A stretch of DNA of 64,000 nt, from positions 1 through 64,000 of the forward strand of contig JADGEL010000001.1 in NCBI GenBank assembly GCA_016744415.1. The letters are read 5' to 3'. How positions within the stretch are numbered: position 1 is the first letter of the stretch; each line of letters opens with the position of its first letter. The notes beneath the pieces were generated by a model. It was not told the origin of the DNA and made no database searches. It saw only the letters and a list, made by a program, of their open reading frames with translations. This stretch comes from Flavobacteriaceae bacterium. Lineage in GTDB: Bacteria; Bacteroidota; Bacteroidia; Flavobacteriales; Flavobacteriaceae. Positions 46,928 through 55,938 of this stretch are shown here, piece by piece. Position numbers and translations under genes: made by a program.

Positions 46928-47905
46928 ATGTTTGATTGGATACAACATATAGCAGATTGGTTTGTCTATGACATTCTCAATTTAGCGAAAGGAGCGCATT
47001 TAGCAGAAGCTTTAAATTTCTTTATTTATGATACTACAAAGATTTTAATACTTCTTTTTATTGTCATTTTTTTTATGGGAATAGTGAACAGCTACTTTCC
47101 AATTGACAAAGTTAAAAACTATCTATCAAGAAATAAATTATATGGATTGGAATACCTTATGGCAAGTCTTTTTGGAGTTGTTACACCTTTTTGCTCTTGT
47201 TCTTCAGTTCCGTTATTTATTGGTTTTGTAAGAGGAGGAATTCCATTAGGTGTAACCTTTTCATTTTTGATTACTTCACCTTTAGTTAATGAAGTTGCTA
47301 TCGGACTTTTTGTTGGCTTATTTGGAATTAAAACAACCATAATTTATGTGGTTAGTGGTGTTTTGTTAGGAACTATTTCTGGTGTAATACTTCAAAAATT
47401 AAAATTGGAATCCTATTTAACACCTTGGGCTAAAGAAGTTTTAGAAAACGCTCAAAGAGAACAAGATATCTTTCAAGTAAAAAAACAAACCTTAAAACAA
47501 CGTTTGCCAATTATTTGGGCAGAAGTAATGAAAATTCTTAAAGGTATCATTCCTTATGTAATTATCGGAATTGCAATTGGCGGACTAATGCACGGATATA
47601 TTCCTGAAGGGTTTTTTGAAAAATATATGGACAAGGATAACCTTTTTGCTGTTCCTATTGCTACAATATTAGCTGTACCAATGTACTCTAACGCATCGGG
47701 TATGCTTCCAATAGTTCAAGTTTTGGTTGCCAAAGGAATTCCGTTAGGAACTGCAATCGCTTTTATGATGGGAGTTGTTGGACTTTCATTACCAGAAGCT
47801 ATGTTATTAAAAAAAGTAATGACCTTAAAACTAATCGCCATCTTTTTTGGAGTCGTTACACTTTGCATCATCATTTCAGGATACTTATTCAATATAATAT
47901 TATAA
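46928..47905 (+). CDS. ArsP-like permease (PF03773 type)
   Basis: This 325-residue integral membrane protein has about eight to ten helices in two similar halves. The first half has VVTPFCSCSSVPLFIGF with C89 and C91, the second has AVPMYSNASGMLPIVQ. These are signatures of the PF03773 permease family that includes ArsP, an efflux permease for trivalent organoarsenicals. The ATG at 46928 is preferred to a TTG at 46910 that overlaps the preceding gene. Context (ArsR, ArsE/F/G) supports an arsenical efflux role. Confidence 0.8.
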   Translation: MFDWIQHIADWFVYDILNLAKGAHLAEALNFFIYDTTKILILLFIVIFFMGIVNSYFPIDKVKNYLSRNKLYGLEYLMASLFGVVTPFCSCSSVPLFIGFVRGGIPLGVTFSFLITSPLVNEVAIGLFVGLFGIKTTIIYVVSGVLLGTISGVILQKLKLESYLTPWAKEVLENAQREQDIFQVKKQTLKQRLPIIWAEVMKILKGIIPYVIIGIAIGGLMHGYIPEGFFEKYMDKDNLFAVPIATILAVPMYSNASGMLPIVQVLVAKGIPLGTAIAFMMGVVGLSLPEAMLLKKVMTLKLIAIFFGVVTLCIIISGYLFNIIL

Positions 47906-47938
47906 ACAAAAATTACAAATCAAAAAAAAACAAAAAAA

Positions 47939-48376
47939 ATGAAGACAATTAAATTAGTAGCTGTAATAGTAATCAGTCTAGTATTCACTTCTTGCAACGG
48001 ACAAAGCAAAAACGAATCAAAATCATCAGATAAATCAATCTCAAAAATTGAGGTACTTGATTTTCACTCTACACATAGATGTATGACTTGTAATGCAATT
48101 GAAGCCAACACAAAATACACGTTGAATACTTATTTTGCAGAGGAACTTAAAAAAGATAAGATTACGTTTCAGGTTATAAATGTAGATGAAAAGGAAAACG
48201 AAAAGATTGCCGAAAAATTTGAGGCATCAGGAACTTCTTTAATATTAAACGTGATTAAAAACGGGAAAGAAACCCAAATAAATCTAACGGATTTTGCCTT
48301 TATGAATGGAAATGACCAAGATGCATTTTCTAAAGAGCTGAAAGCTAAAATAGATACGGAATTAAAAACGCTCTAA
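47939..48376 (+). CDS. arsF: ArsF-like thioredoxin-fold lipoprotein
   Basis: This 145-residue lipoprotein (lipobox FTSC, Cys19) has a thioredoxin-like domain with C48-M-T-C51 in HSTHRCMTCNAIE. It matches the ArsF type described as a subunit of nitrophenyl-compound (roxarsone/nitarsone) reduction, and directly precedes arsG (start codon immediately after its stop). The anchored position outside the cytoplasmic membrane would let it take electrons from the ArsG/CcdA-like protein next to it. Confidence 0.75.
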   Translation: MKTIKLVAVIVISLVFTSCNGQSKNESKSSDKSISKIEVLDFHSTHRCMTCNAIEANTKYTLNTYFAEELKKDKITFQVINVDEKENEKIAEKFEASGTSLILNVIKNGKETQINLTDFAFMNGNDQDAFSKELKAKIDTELKTL

Positions 48377-49087
48377 ATGGATTTTTTGCAATCGCTTTTA
48401 GAGAATTATAATATTCCTATTTTATCGGCATTGTTCCTCGGGCTAATGACAGCCATTAGTCCGTGTCCTTTGGCAACCAATATAACTGCAACTGCATATA
48501 TTTCTAAAAACATTTCGAGTAAACGAAAAGTGTTTTTAAGCGGATTGCTTTACTCTTTAGGTAGAGGTTTTAGTTATACTGCAATTGGCTTGATATTATA
48601 TTTTGGAGCAAGTAAATTCCATATCGCTCGATTTTTCAATCAGAACGGTGAGAAGTATTTAGGGCCTTTATTAATAATTATTGGGTTGATTATGCTAAAT
48701 ATTATCAAGCTCAATTTTTTAGGAAAATCGAATTTTCAAGAAAAACTATCTGAAAAATTTAAGGACAAAGGACTTTTAGGCTCTTTTTTAATAGGTGTCG
48801 TTTTTGCTTTGGCATTTTGCCCTTATAGTGGCGCATTGTTTTTTGGAATGTTGATTCCTATGACAATTGCATCAGTTGACGGACTTTATTTACCAATTGT
48901 ATTTGCTTTTGGAACAGGTTTACCTGTAATTCTTTTTACTTATTTATTGGCTTTTACAGCAGGAAAAGTCGGTGTATTCTACAACAGAATTACGAAAATC
49001 GAAAAAGTAATGCGAACAGTTGCAGGAGTTGTTTTCATTTTGACTGGATTGTATTATGTTTCAATTTTCACAAGAATATTGGAATAG
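48377..49087 (+). CDS. arsG: ArsG-family permease (CcdA/DsbD-like membrane protein)
   Basis: This 236-residue six-helix protein has the CcdA/DsbD core: ISPCPLATNI with Cys30 and FALAFCPYSGALFF with a second membrane Cys. The SPC...CP layout matches the ArsG family, described as an efflux permease for aromatic aminoarsenicals; a role in moving electrons outward to ArsF is equally suggested by the CcdA fold. Last gene of the ars operon; no hairpin terminator is visible after it. Confidence 0.75.
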   Translation: MDFLQSLLENYNIPILSALFLGLMTAISPCPLATNITATAYISKNISSKRKVFLSGLLYSLGRGFSYTAIGLILYFGASKFHIARFFNQNGEKYLGPLLIIIGLIMLNIIKLNFLGKSNFQEKLSEKFKDKGLLGSFLIGVVFALAFCPYSGALFFGMLIPMTIASVDGLYLPIVFAFGTGLPVILFTYLLAFTAGKVGVFYNRITKIEKVMRTVAGVVFILTGLYYVSIFTRILE

Positions 49088-49572
49088 TCAACACCAGCCA
49101 TACACAAATTACAATTACTCACAAATTTAAAATTGTATTTTGATGTTCGTGAACTTACGTTTCGCACCAGCCAACGCTACACCAAAAATTGCAAAAGAGT
49201 ATGTCTTGCCAACGCACACATTAGAACTAAAAACAAACATCGTAAAACCAGGCAGCGTTGTTCTCGCCACTTTGGAAATGTACTCTAACGTCCCGCTAAA
49301 CCAAATTGCAAGACATCATTTTTATAAGGATATAGCTTTAGACTGGGCATCGAGCCAAAACGATGTGACAACAGTTGCTAAAGGCAATTTGGATCTGCCT
49401 TTTTTGTTCGCAATAATCAGAATTTAACAAATGACGATAACTACGTTATCTATTTGACGAACTATTATAAGAGATTAATCAGAAGTCCTATTCTCTTACA
49501 ATAGTTAAACAAATTCTTTATATTTACTCAAAAAATGCAGAACTGCGTTTAGCAGGTCGATAACGAAATCTC
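49088..49572. other. Gene-free right flank of the ars operon
   Basis: Contains the right flank repeat (49170-49215; CCAACGCTA ... AAAAGAGT ... CCAACGC) and, at 49556-49567, the inverted partner of the left 12-bp repeat, six bases from the next gene's stop. A 95-codon ORF (49140-49427) has no family features and is probably chance. The stretch looks like cassette-boundary sequence rather than coding DNA. Confidence 0.45.
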
Positions 49573-50784
49573 CTATTTTTCTGCCATTGCATTCCCAGAA
49601 ATAAAACCTCCAGTCCATGCATTTTGAAAATTAAATCCACCTGTAACGGCATCAATATCTAGCACTTCACCTGCAAAAAACAAGTTTTTATGCATTTTAC
49701 TTTCAAAGCGTTTAAAGTCAATTTCTTTTAGATTGATTCCGCCTGAAGTCACAAATTCATCTTTAAAAGTACTCTTACCATTGGCAATAAAAATGCACTT
49801 TGTCAATTGATCCGCTAATTGCTGTAGATGTTTATTGCTTAAATCTGCCCAACGGGCATCAAACAAAATGGAGCTACCTAGTACTAATCGTTCCCATAGT
49901 CTTTTAGGAATTTCGGTAAATTGAGATCTTAAAATCACCTGCTTTTTAGGTTCATTCTCTTTTATTGATTTTAATATTTTTAATACAACCTCAGCAGATG
50001 ATGACAACCAATTTACTTCAACATTATATTGATAATTTTTATCTGCAAGAATTCTTGCTCCAAATGCAGATAATTTTAATACTGCAGGACCACTCAATCC
50101 CCAATGGGTAATTAACAATGGACCGCTCGATTCTAATTTTGTTTTTACAATTTTTACTGTAGCATTCGGAACTGAAATACCTGGAATCTCTTTAATCCGC
50201 TTATCATTAATATTAAAAGTAAACAATGAAGGTACGGGCTCAATAATCGAGTGTCCTAATGTTTTTACTAATTCCCAAATCTTTGGATTGCTCCCAGCAG
50301 CGATTAAGAGTTTATCTGCTACAAAAGTCCCTTCGGATGTTTCAATATTAAATTGATTTTCATTTTTGATTACAGCATTCACATTCTGATTCAACAATAC
50401 CTTTACCCCAGCATTTTTTGCTGCCAATGTAAAACAATCGATAATACTTTGCGAAGAATTTGACTCAGGAAAAATACGATTGTCATCTTCGATTTTTAAT
50501 GACACTCCTCTATTTTCAAACCACTCCATAGTATCACCTGTCATAAACTTATGAAAAGGTCCTAGGAGTTCACGTTTCCCCCTTGGGTAAAATTCTACCA
50601 ATTCTCTTGGGTCAAAACACGCATGAGTAACATTACACCTTCCTCCTCCAGAAATTTTTACTTTCTGCAAAATATTTTTCCCTTTTTCTAGAATGATAAC
50701 TTCTAATTTTGGATTTACTTCTGCAATGGTTATCGCAGCAAAAAATCCTGCTGCACCTCCTCCTATAATAATTATTTTATTCAT
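49573..50784 (-). CDS. YhiN/HI0933-family flavoprotein
   Basis: This 403-residue FAD-dependent oxidoreductase of the HI0933/YhiN group starts with the dinucleotide-binding IIIIGGGAAGFFAAI (4-18) and continues with KISGGGRCNVTH, a family signature. THWGLSGPAVLKLS lies mid-protein, and the C-terminal FAD motif is FFAGEVLDIDAVTGGFNFQNAW. The reaction is unknown for most members; some reduce bile-acid or other enones. It overlaps the GHMP-kinase gene by 4 bp, so the two are coupled. Confidence 0.85.
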   Translation of the reverse strand: MNKIIIIGGGAAGFFAAITIAEVNPKLEVIILEKGKNILQKVKISGGGRCNVTHACFDPRELVEFYPRGKRELLGPFHKFMTGDTMEWFENRGVSLKIEDDNRIFPESNSSQSIIDCFTLAAKNAGVKVLLNQNVNAVIKNENQFNIETSEGTFVADKLLIAAGSNPKIWELVKTLGHSIIEPVPSLFTFNINDKRIKEIPGISVPNATVKIVKTKLESSGPLLITHWGLSGPAVLKLSAFGARILADKNYQYNVEVNWLSSSAEVVLKILKSIKENEPKKQVILRSQFTEIPKRLWERLVLGSSILFDARWADLSNKHLQQLADQLTKCIFIANGKSTFKDEFVTSGGINLKEIDFKRFESKMHKNLFFAGEVLDIDAVTGGFNFQNAWTGGFISGNAMAEK

Positions 50785-51710
50785 AAAATCATTTCATTAA
50801 ATGGAATCACGATTTCAAATTCTTTTTCTTTAAAATACCTTGATGTTCTGTCATCACCTGTTGCCAATACAAAATCGCCACCCCAAGCACCCAAGCTTTT
50901 TATTTGCCCAAAATAATCTGGAAATGCAATTTCTTTGATGGGTTTGTTTTGAATAATTTTTGAAATAATTTGTTCGTGCTCAATTATTAGTTTATCAAAA
51001 TCACCTAAATCTGTACATGTAATAAATTCATTTGTAAGCTCTGAAATTCTTAAAATATCATTTGTAAGCTTTCCTCTTCTTTCTTTGTATCGCTGAATCG
51101 CTTTTTTGGAATCTTGCTTAATATTTAAATAGACAAAGAATAGGTTGTCAGAAAAAATTGGATTGAATTCTACAACTTCAACCTTTTGTATTCCATCTTG
51201 CAATTGATAGATAATAGGTAAATCGTTTTGCGCACAAGCAATGTCATAACCACTTCCTCCAAACGAGTTTTGAAGTAATTTAAACGCATTAATAGTTGCC
51301 CATTGGGCAATATTATTAATTAAGGTAGATGAAGTCCCCAAGCCCCAATTTCTTGGAAAAGTTAAATTTGTTTTCACTCTAAATCCTTCGTCAGAAATTA
51401 AAAATTCTGGATTCAAACGTTTAGCTGCTACTAAAATATTTTGAAGTGTTTTGGCAATTGATTCTTTAGAATCATCTGAACTGGCATCGAAAGTTTCATT
51501 GACAATTCTCAAGTCTGGCAATCTGAATTCAGCTTGGAACCAGCAATTGTTTTTATCATCAAAACTCTCCCAAATTAAACTTGGCTCATTTATTTTTTGA
51601 ACAATCAGTTCTTGCCCAAATTTTGTTGGTATTGCCAATGCCTTTGCACCATCAAGAACTAAGTATTCTGATGTTAAGAGTAGTTTTCCGTTTGAGTACT
51701 GTTTTTCCAT
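50781..51710 (-). CDS. GYDIA-family GHMP kinase
   Basis: This 309-residue GHMP-fold small-molecule kinase has an N-terminal SNGKLLLTSEYLVLDGAKAL block like mevalonate kinases, the ATP-binding NWGLGTSSTLI, and the GSGYDIACAQ motif that gives the family its name. C-terminal FVLATGDDRTSRYF replaces the usual third GHMP motif. The substrate is unknown; a mevalonate-pathway step is often supposed for Bacteroidota. It sits where trpF would be expected after trpC. Confidence 0.8.
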   Translation of the reverse strand: MEKQYSNGKLLLTSEYLVLDGAKALAIPTKFGQELIVQKINEPSLIWESFDDKNNCWFQAEFRLPDLRIVNETFDASSDDSKESIAKTLQNILVAAKRLNPEFLISDEGFRVKTNLTFPRNWGLGTSSTLINNIAQWATINAFKLLQNSFGGSGYDIACAQNDLPIIYQLQDGIQKVEVVEFNPIFSDNLFFVYLNIKQDSKKAIQRYKERRGKLTNDILRISELTNEFITCTDLGDFDKLIIEHEQIISKIIQNKPIKEIAFPDYFGQIKSLGAWGGDFVLATGDDRTSRYFKEKEFEIVIPFNEMIL

Positions 51711-51759
51711 TTACTTTCTTTTCCAATCAATAAAATAGCTATCAGACAACGATGAGACT

Positions 51760-52545
51760 TTATCTTAATTTTTTTATAAACTCTTCACATGCAAATCCTG
51801 GGCTTTCTGATTTCATAAAACTCTCTCCTACTAAAAATCCGTTGAATCCATACTCCCTCAAACCAATAATTGTTCTAGGGTCACTAATTCCACTTTCCGA
51901 AACTTTGATGCAAGAATCTGGAATCTGTCTCGCTAGTTCGATTGAATTTTCTAAATCAACTTCAAAAGTTTTAAGGTTTCTATTATTGATTCCTATTATT
52001 TTATTATCCAATTCTATCTTATCCAAGTCTTGTTGGTTGTGTACTTCGTACAATACATCTAAACCTAAATCTTCTGCAAGATTTCCGAATTGCTTTAATT
52101 CAGTTTTTGTCAAACAAGCTGCAATAAGCAAAATAACGTCGGCTCCAATGGCTTTTGCTTCTACAATTTGAAACCCATCTACAATAAAGTCCTTTCTTAG
52201 AATCGGTTTTGTTTGGTTTATTTCTCGGGCTTGAATTAAGTCCATAATTGTTCCTCCAAAAAACTCTTTGTCTGTTAAAATCGATTGCGCAGAAACTCCA
52301 GCTTGCAAATAACCTTCAGTCACTTCCTGGATAGTTGCAGTATCGTTAATACCCCCTTTGGATGGTGATTGTCTTTTAAATTCAGCTATAATACCCGAAC
52401 CCTTAGGGTCTAATAATTCCTTTTTCAATGAAATTGGTGTTCTTTGAAACCCTGGACTCTTAACCAAAGTACTTACTTCAATTTCTGTTTTTAGTTGAGC
52501 AACTTCCTGCTTTTTGTGTACTATTATTTTATCTAAAATATTCAT
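51760..52545 (-). CDS. trpC: Indole-3-glycerol phosphate synthase
   Basis: This 261-residue TIM-barrel enzyme closes the indole ring in tryptophan synthesis. Typical parts are IIAEFKRQSPSKGGIN (N-terminal Lys), PILRKDFIVDGFQI with the catalytic Lys, IGINNRNLKTFEVDL and VSESGI. It is unfused, unlike enterobacterial TrpC-TrpF. It is the last trp gene here: trpF, trpB and trpA do not follow. Its start region overlaps the end of the S23 pseudogene by 17 bp. Confidence 0.93.
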   Translation of the reverse strand: MNILDKIIVHKKQEVAQLKTEIEVSTLVKSPGFQRTPISLKKELLDPKGSGIIAEFKRQSPSKGGINDTATIQEVTEGYLQAGVSAQSILTDKEFFGGTIMDLIQAREINQTKPILRKDFIVDGFQIVEAKAIGADVILLIAACLTKTELKQFGNLAEDLGLDVLYEVHNQQDLDKIELDNKIIGINNRNLKTFEVDLENSIELARQIPDSCIKVSESGISDPRTIIGLREYGFNGFLVGESFMKSESPGFACEEFIKKLR

Positions 52546-52866
52546 ATTTAATTACAAATTTGGAATTATGAATTGTTTTCTGAATACTACCAATTATTTT
52601 TAATAGTTCTTCAACATCTTCAATCAAACCATTAGCTTCTTCTTTAGATAAATATTCAGTATCCCTTAGCAGTCGAATCCAATAATGTGATTCTCTTGCC
52701 TCTTTATAGGCGATTATCAATTTTGCAAAAAAGTCTTTTCTACTCTGTCCACCAATTGCATACTTAAAACAAATTCTCTTTTCTCTTGACTCAAATACTT
52801 ATACAAATTCACAATTCTAATTGAAAATGTACAACTCTTTATCTGAACAATATTGTCCTTTTTCAT
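52529..52866 (-). pseudogene. Broken four-helix-bundle (S23/rRNA intervening-sequence type) protein
   Basis: The ATG at 52866 opens a frame reading MKKDNIVQIKSCTF and SIRIVNLYKYLSQEKREFVLS, the N-terminal half of an S23-type four-helix-bundle protein, and stops after 45 codons. The C-terminal half continues in another frame (AIGGQSRKDFFAKL, then KEARESHYWIRLLRDTEYLS) to a stop at 52529. The break is near 52762, where the usual central segment (RSGTSxGANxxEA) is missing, so a deletion of roughly 15-17 codons with a frameshift has occurred. Intact homologues have about 120 residues and unknown function. It lies inside the trp operon. Confidence 0.75.
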
Positions 52867-52878
52867 AATTCGTAATTT

Positions 52879-53868
52879 CTAATTCGTAATTATTCTAGTT
52901 AAACAGCCTTTCGCTTTCAAACAAAACAATGAATCTTTTGCAGATTCAAAAGAATCTTCAAAACTACGATTGTCATCAACAATTTGCAAGGCAATTGCCG
53001 CATTCGTCAACACTACGTTATTTTGAGCATCAGTTCCTTTTCCTCCAATAATATTCTTAAAAATTTTCGCAGCTTCTTTAACAGAATTCCCACCATAAAT
53101 TTCCGATTGTTGAATTATTTTTTGCCCCAATTCATCAGGGTATATTAGCTTTTCTCCTGAACGGGTAAATAGTTTAAACCCTCCTGTTAAAGAAATTTCA
53201 TCGTAACCATCTAAAGCATGTACTACACCATAATTTGTGTTTTCTTCTTGTAAAATATAATTATACAAACGTGCAATCTCCAAATTAAAAGTTCCTAATA
53301 ATTGATTTTGTGGTGAACTCGGATTCACTAAAGGTCCCAACATATTAAAAAAGGTTTTCAATGCTAGCGCCTTTCGTGTTGGCCCCACTGCTTTCATTGC
53401 TGGATGAAATTTTGGTGCATGTAAAAAGCAAATATTTGCTTTTTCAAGATGACTTTTCAAAGCGTTTTCATCATTGGTAAATTCATAGCCGAAACTTTCT
53501 AGCATATCGGACGAACCTGATTTTGAAGATACACTATAATTTCCGTGTTTTGCTACTTTCTGTCCAGTACCTGCGACTATAAATGATGTTAATGTCGAAA
53601 TATTGAAAGTGTCTTTACCATCACCTCCAGTACCGACTATATCAATAGTATTATATTCTGACAAATCTACTTTTATAGCCAATTCTATGAGCGCATCTCT
53701 AAATCCACCCAACTCATCTGCGGTAATTGGGCGCATCATAAAAACAGTCATAAAAGATGCCAAGTGTGCATCATTATATTTTTCTTGAGCAATCTCAATT
53801 AATACTGATTTAGCCTCTAAACGAGTTAAACGATTTTGCTGGTATAGATTATTTAATATTTGTTTCAT
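52879..53868 (-). CDS. trpD: Anthranilate phosphoribosyltransferase
   Basis: This 329-residue enzyme transfers phosphoribose to anthranilate. Motifs are DIVGTGGDGKDTFNIST (PRPP binding), KHGNYSVSSKSGSSD and FLHAPKFHPAMKAVGPTRKAL. The ATG at 53868 is preferred to the TTG at 53880, which lies next to the dispersed repeat. Second step of the tryptophan pathway. Confidence 0.93.
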   Translation of the reverse strand: MKQILNNLYQQNRLTRLEAKSVLIEIAQEKYNDAHLASFMTVFMMRPITADELGGFRDALIELAIKVDLSEYNTIDIVGTGGDGKDTFNISTLTSFIVAGTGQKVAKHGNYSVSSKSGSSDMLESFGYEFTNDENALKSHLEKANICFLHAPKFHPAMKAVGPTRKALALKTFFNMLGPLVNPSSPQNQLLGTFNLEIARLYNYILQEENTNYGVVHALDGYDEISLTGGFKLFTRSGEKLIYPDELGQKIIQQSEIYGGNSVKEAAKIFKNIIGGKGTDAQNNVVLTNAAIALQIVDDNRSFEDSFESAKDSLFCLKAKGCLTRIITN

Positions 53869-53882
53869 TTTTATTTCCAATT

Positions 53883-53968
53883 GTCATTGCGAAGCAAATT
53901 TAATTTGCTGTGGCAATCGGTTTATATACATTATGAGATTACATCATCGTAAATTCCTCGTATTGACG
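53883..53968. repeat. Dispersed GTCATTGCGAAGC-type repeat, copy 2, inside the trp operon
   Basis: 86 bp between trpG and trpD. It starts GTCATTGCGAAGCAAATT, has a local hairpin to AATTTGCTGTGGCAATC, and ends TCCTCGTATTGACG, abutting the trpG stop. It has the same plan as 37673-37769. It would form a long hairpin in the trp mRNA. Confidence 0.6.
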
Positions 53969-54544
53969 TTATTTATTTGCTTCAATAAAATTCTTAACAA
54001 TCTGCTCACCAACATCCGTCAAAATAGATTCTGGATGAAACTGAACCGCATTTATATTAAACTCTTTATGACGAATTGCCATAATACCTCCATCTTCATC
54101 AACAGCCGTAATTTCTAATTCGTTTGGTAAACTATCTGTATCTGCTATCCAAGAATGGTATCTTGCCGCAGGAAACTTATTTGGAATTCCATTAAATAAA
54201 ACGGTATCAGGTTTTGTAACTTCCATTTGTGTTGCAACACCATGAAACACTTCATCCATGTTTAAAATTTTGCCACCGAAAACTTCAGTAATTGCTTGCA
54301 ACCCTAAACAGACTCCAAAAATTGGTTTCTTACCTGCATAAAATTTGATTACTTCTTTTAAGATTCCCGCCTCATCTGGGATTCCAGGACCAGGTGATAA
54401 CATAATGATATCATAAGTACCTACATCAGCAATCGAGATTTCATCATTACGAAAAACGGCAGGAAATATTCCTGTGATTTTCTCAACCATATGTACCAAA
54501 TTATAGGTAAACGAATCGTAATTATCTATTATTAATATGTTCAT
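53969..54544 (-). CDS. trpG: Anthranilate synthase component II (glutamine amidotransferase)
   Basis: This 191-residue class I amidotransferase gives ammonia to TrpE. The nucleophile Cys is in FGVCLGLQAI, and the His/Glu in VQFHPESIL. NYDSFTYNLVHM at the N-terminus and LSPGPGIPDEAG are typical. It lies 2 bp after trpE. In many bacteria the same protein also serves p-aminobenzoate synthesis. Confidence 0.93.
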   Translation of the reverse strand: MNILIIDNYDSFTYNLVHMVEKITGIFPAVFRNDEISIADVGTYDIIMLSPGPGIPDEAGILKEVIKFYAGKKPIFGVCLGLQAITEVFGGKILNMDEVFHGVATQMEVTKPDTVLFNGIPNKFPAARYHSWIADTDSLPNELEITAVDEDGGIMAIRHKEFNINAVQFHPESILTDVGEQIVKNFIEANK

Positions 54545-54546
54545 AT

Positions 54547-55938
54547 CTAAATTTCTTCTGCTAATAGCAATGCTTTTTTCAAGGCTGCTAATTTATTATT
54601 TACTTCTTGTAATTCTTTTTGTTCATCACTATGAATTACAATTCCTGCTCCAGCTTGATAATACAAAGTATTGTTTTTACTCACAAAAGAACGAATTGCA
54701 ATCGCTAAATTCACTGAACCATCTAAACCAATAATTCCGACTGCACCTCCATAAAATCCTCTTGACTGATTTTCATATCTATCAATCAATTCCATTGCTT
54801 TGTATTTTGGCGCACCACTTAATGTTCCGGCAGGAAAAGTATCTCCCACAATTTCAATGGGGTCTCCTTTAATTTCACCTTTAACAGTAGAGACCAAATG
54901 AATGACATGACTAAAATATTGCACCTCTTTAAAAACCTCAACCTTTACATTATTTGCGTGTTTGCTCAAATCATTTCGAGCCAAATCTACCAACATCACG
55001 TGCTCCGCAGTTTCTTTTTTATCTTCAGATAATTTCTTACCTAACTTTATATCTTCAGCCATATCACCAGTGCGTCTAAAAGTCCCTGCAATTGGATTGA
55101 TAGTAGCCTTTCCTTCTGATATTTTTATCTGAGCTTCTGGAGATGAGCCCATCAATTTAAAACTTCCGTAATCGAAATAAAATAAATAAGGTGATGGGTT
55201 TATAGAACGCAATGCTCTATATACATTAAACTCATCGCCTTTAAATGATTGCTGAAACTGACGCGATAATACCAATTGAAAAACATCCCCTCGTTTACAA
55301 TGTGACTTTGCTTTTTTAACATAATCAACAAAATCATCGTTTGTACAGTTGGAAGTTTCACCTCCAACAATTTCAAAATTTTGTGTATTGAATGTCTGCG
55401 CATCAACTATGGTTTTAATTTCGTCGATTCTTGGTTCAGTACCTTCTTCTACATTTTCGATTAAAGTCATTTCGTCATTAAAGTGATTAATGGCTATGAC
55501 AAATCGGTAAAAGCTATATTGCAATAACGGAATTGCAGATGGAGCTTCTGGATTATTAAAAGTGATATTTTCAAAATACTGAACACTATCAAATGTGGTA
55601 TATCCATACAAACCATTGAATGGTTTTAGAGGTGCGTCGCAATCTAATTCAACAACCTTTGAATATTCTTGAAATAGTTTATGAAATTTTCCTTCAATTT
55701 TCTCTTCTGCTAATTTAACTCCATTGTGGCTCAAAGACAAAGAGTGATTATCCGTTTTAATAGTTACAACTGGTTCAATAGCAATAAACGAAAAACTCTC
55801 TTCTTTACTATGATAGTCCGAACTTTCGAGCAGAAGTGTATTTGGATATACATCGCGCAGCCGTAAATATAAACTCACCGGAGTAACAGTATCGGCTATT
55901 CGCTTTTTTGTAATTGTTTTAAACTTAATTTGGTTCAT
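54547..55938 (-). CDS. trpE: Anthranilate synthase component I
   Basis: This 463-residue chorismate-using enzyme makes anthranilate with TrpG. The Trp-binding LLESSD motif near the N-terminus (LLLESSDYHSKEESFSFI) gives feedback inhibition. Catalytic blocks include DVFQLVLSRQF, PIAGTFRRTGD and DLARNDLSKHA, with TFPAGTLSGAPK and YGGAVGIIGLDG. Its expression is placed under an attenuator upstream with a Trp-rich leader peptide. First structural gene of the trp operon. Confidence 0.95.
   Translation of the reverse strand: MNQIKFKTITKKRIADTVTPVSLYLRLRDVYPNTLLLESSDYHSKEESFSFIAIEPVVTIKTDNHSLSLSHNGVKLAEEKIEGKFHKLFQEYSKVVELDCDAPLKPFNGLYGYTTFDSVQYFENITFNNPEAPSAIPLLQYSFYRFVIAINHFNDEMTLIENVEEGTEPRIDEIKTIVDAQTFNTQNFEIVGGETSNCTNDDFVDYVKKAKSHCKRGDVFQLVLSRQFQQSFKGDEFNVYRALRSINPSPYLFYFDYGSFKLMGSSPEAQIKISEGKATINPIAGTFRRTGDMAEDIKLGKKLSEDKKETAEHVMLVDLARNDLSKHANNVKVEVFKEVQYFSHVIHLVSTVKGEIKGDPIEIVGDTFPAGTLSGAPKYKAMELIDRYENQSRGFYGGAVGIIGLDGSVNLAIAIRSFVSKNNTLYYQAGAGIVIHSDEQKELQEVNNKLAALKKALLLAEEI

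Noticed and set aside
49140..49427. 95-codon + strand ORF after arsG
   Set aside because: It spans the flank-repeat motifs, has no family features or plausible fold, and no clear promoter or ribosome site; judged a chance frame.
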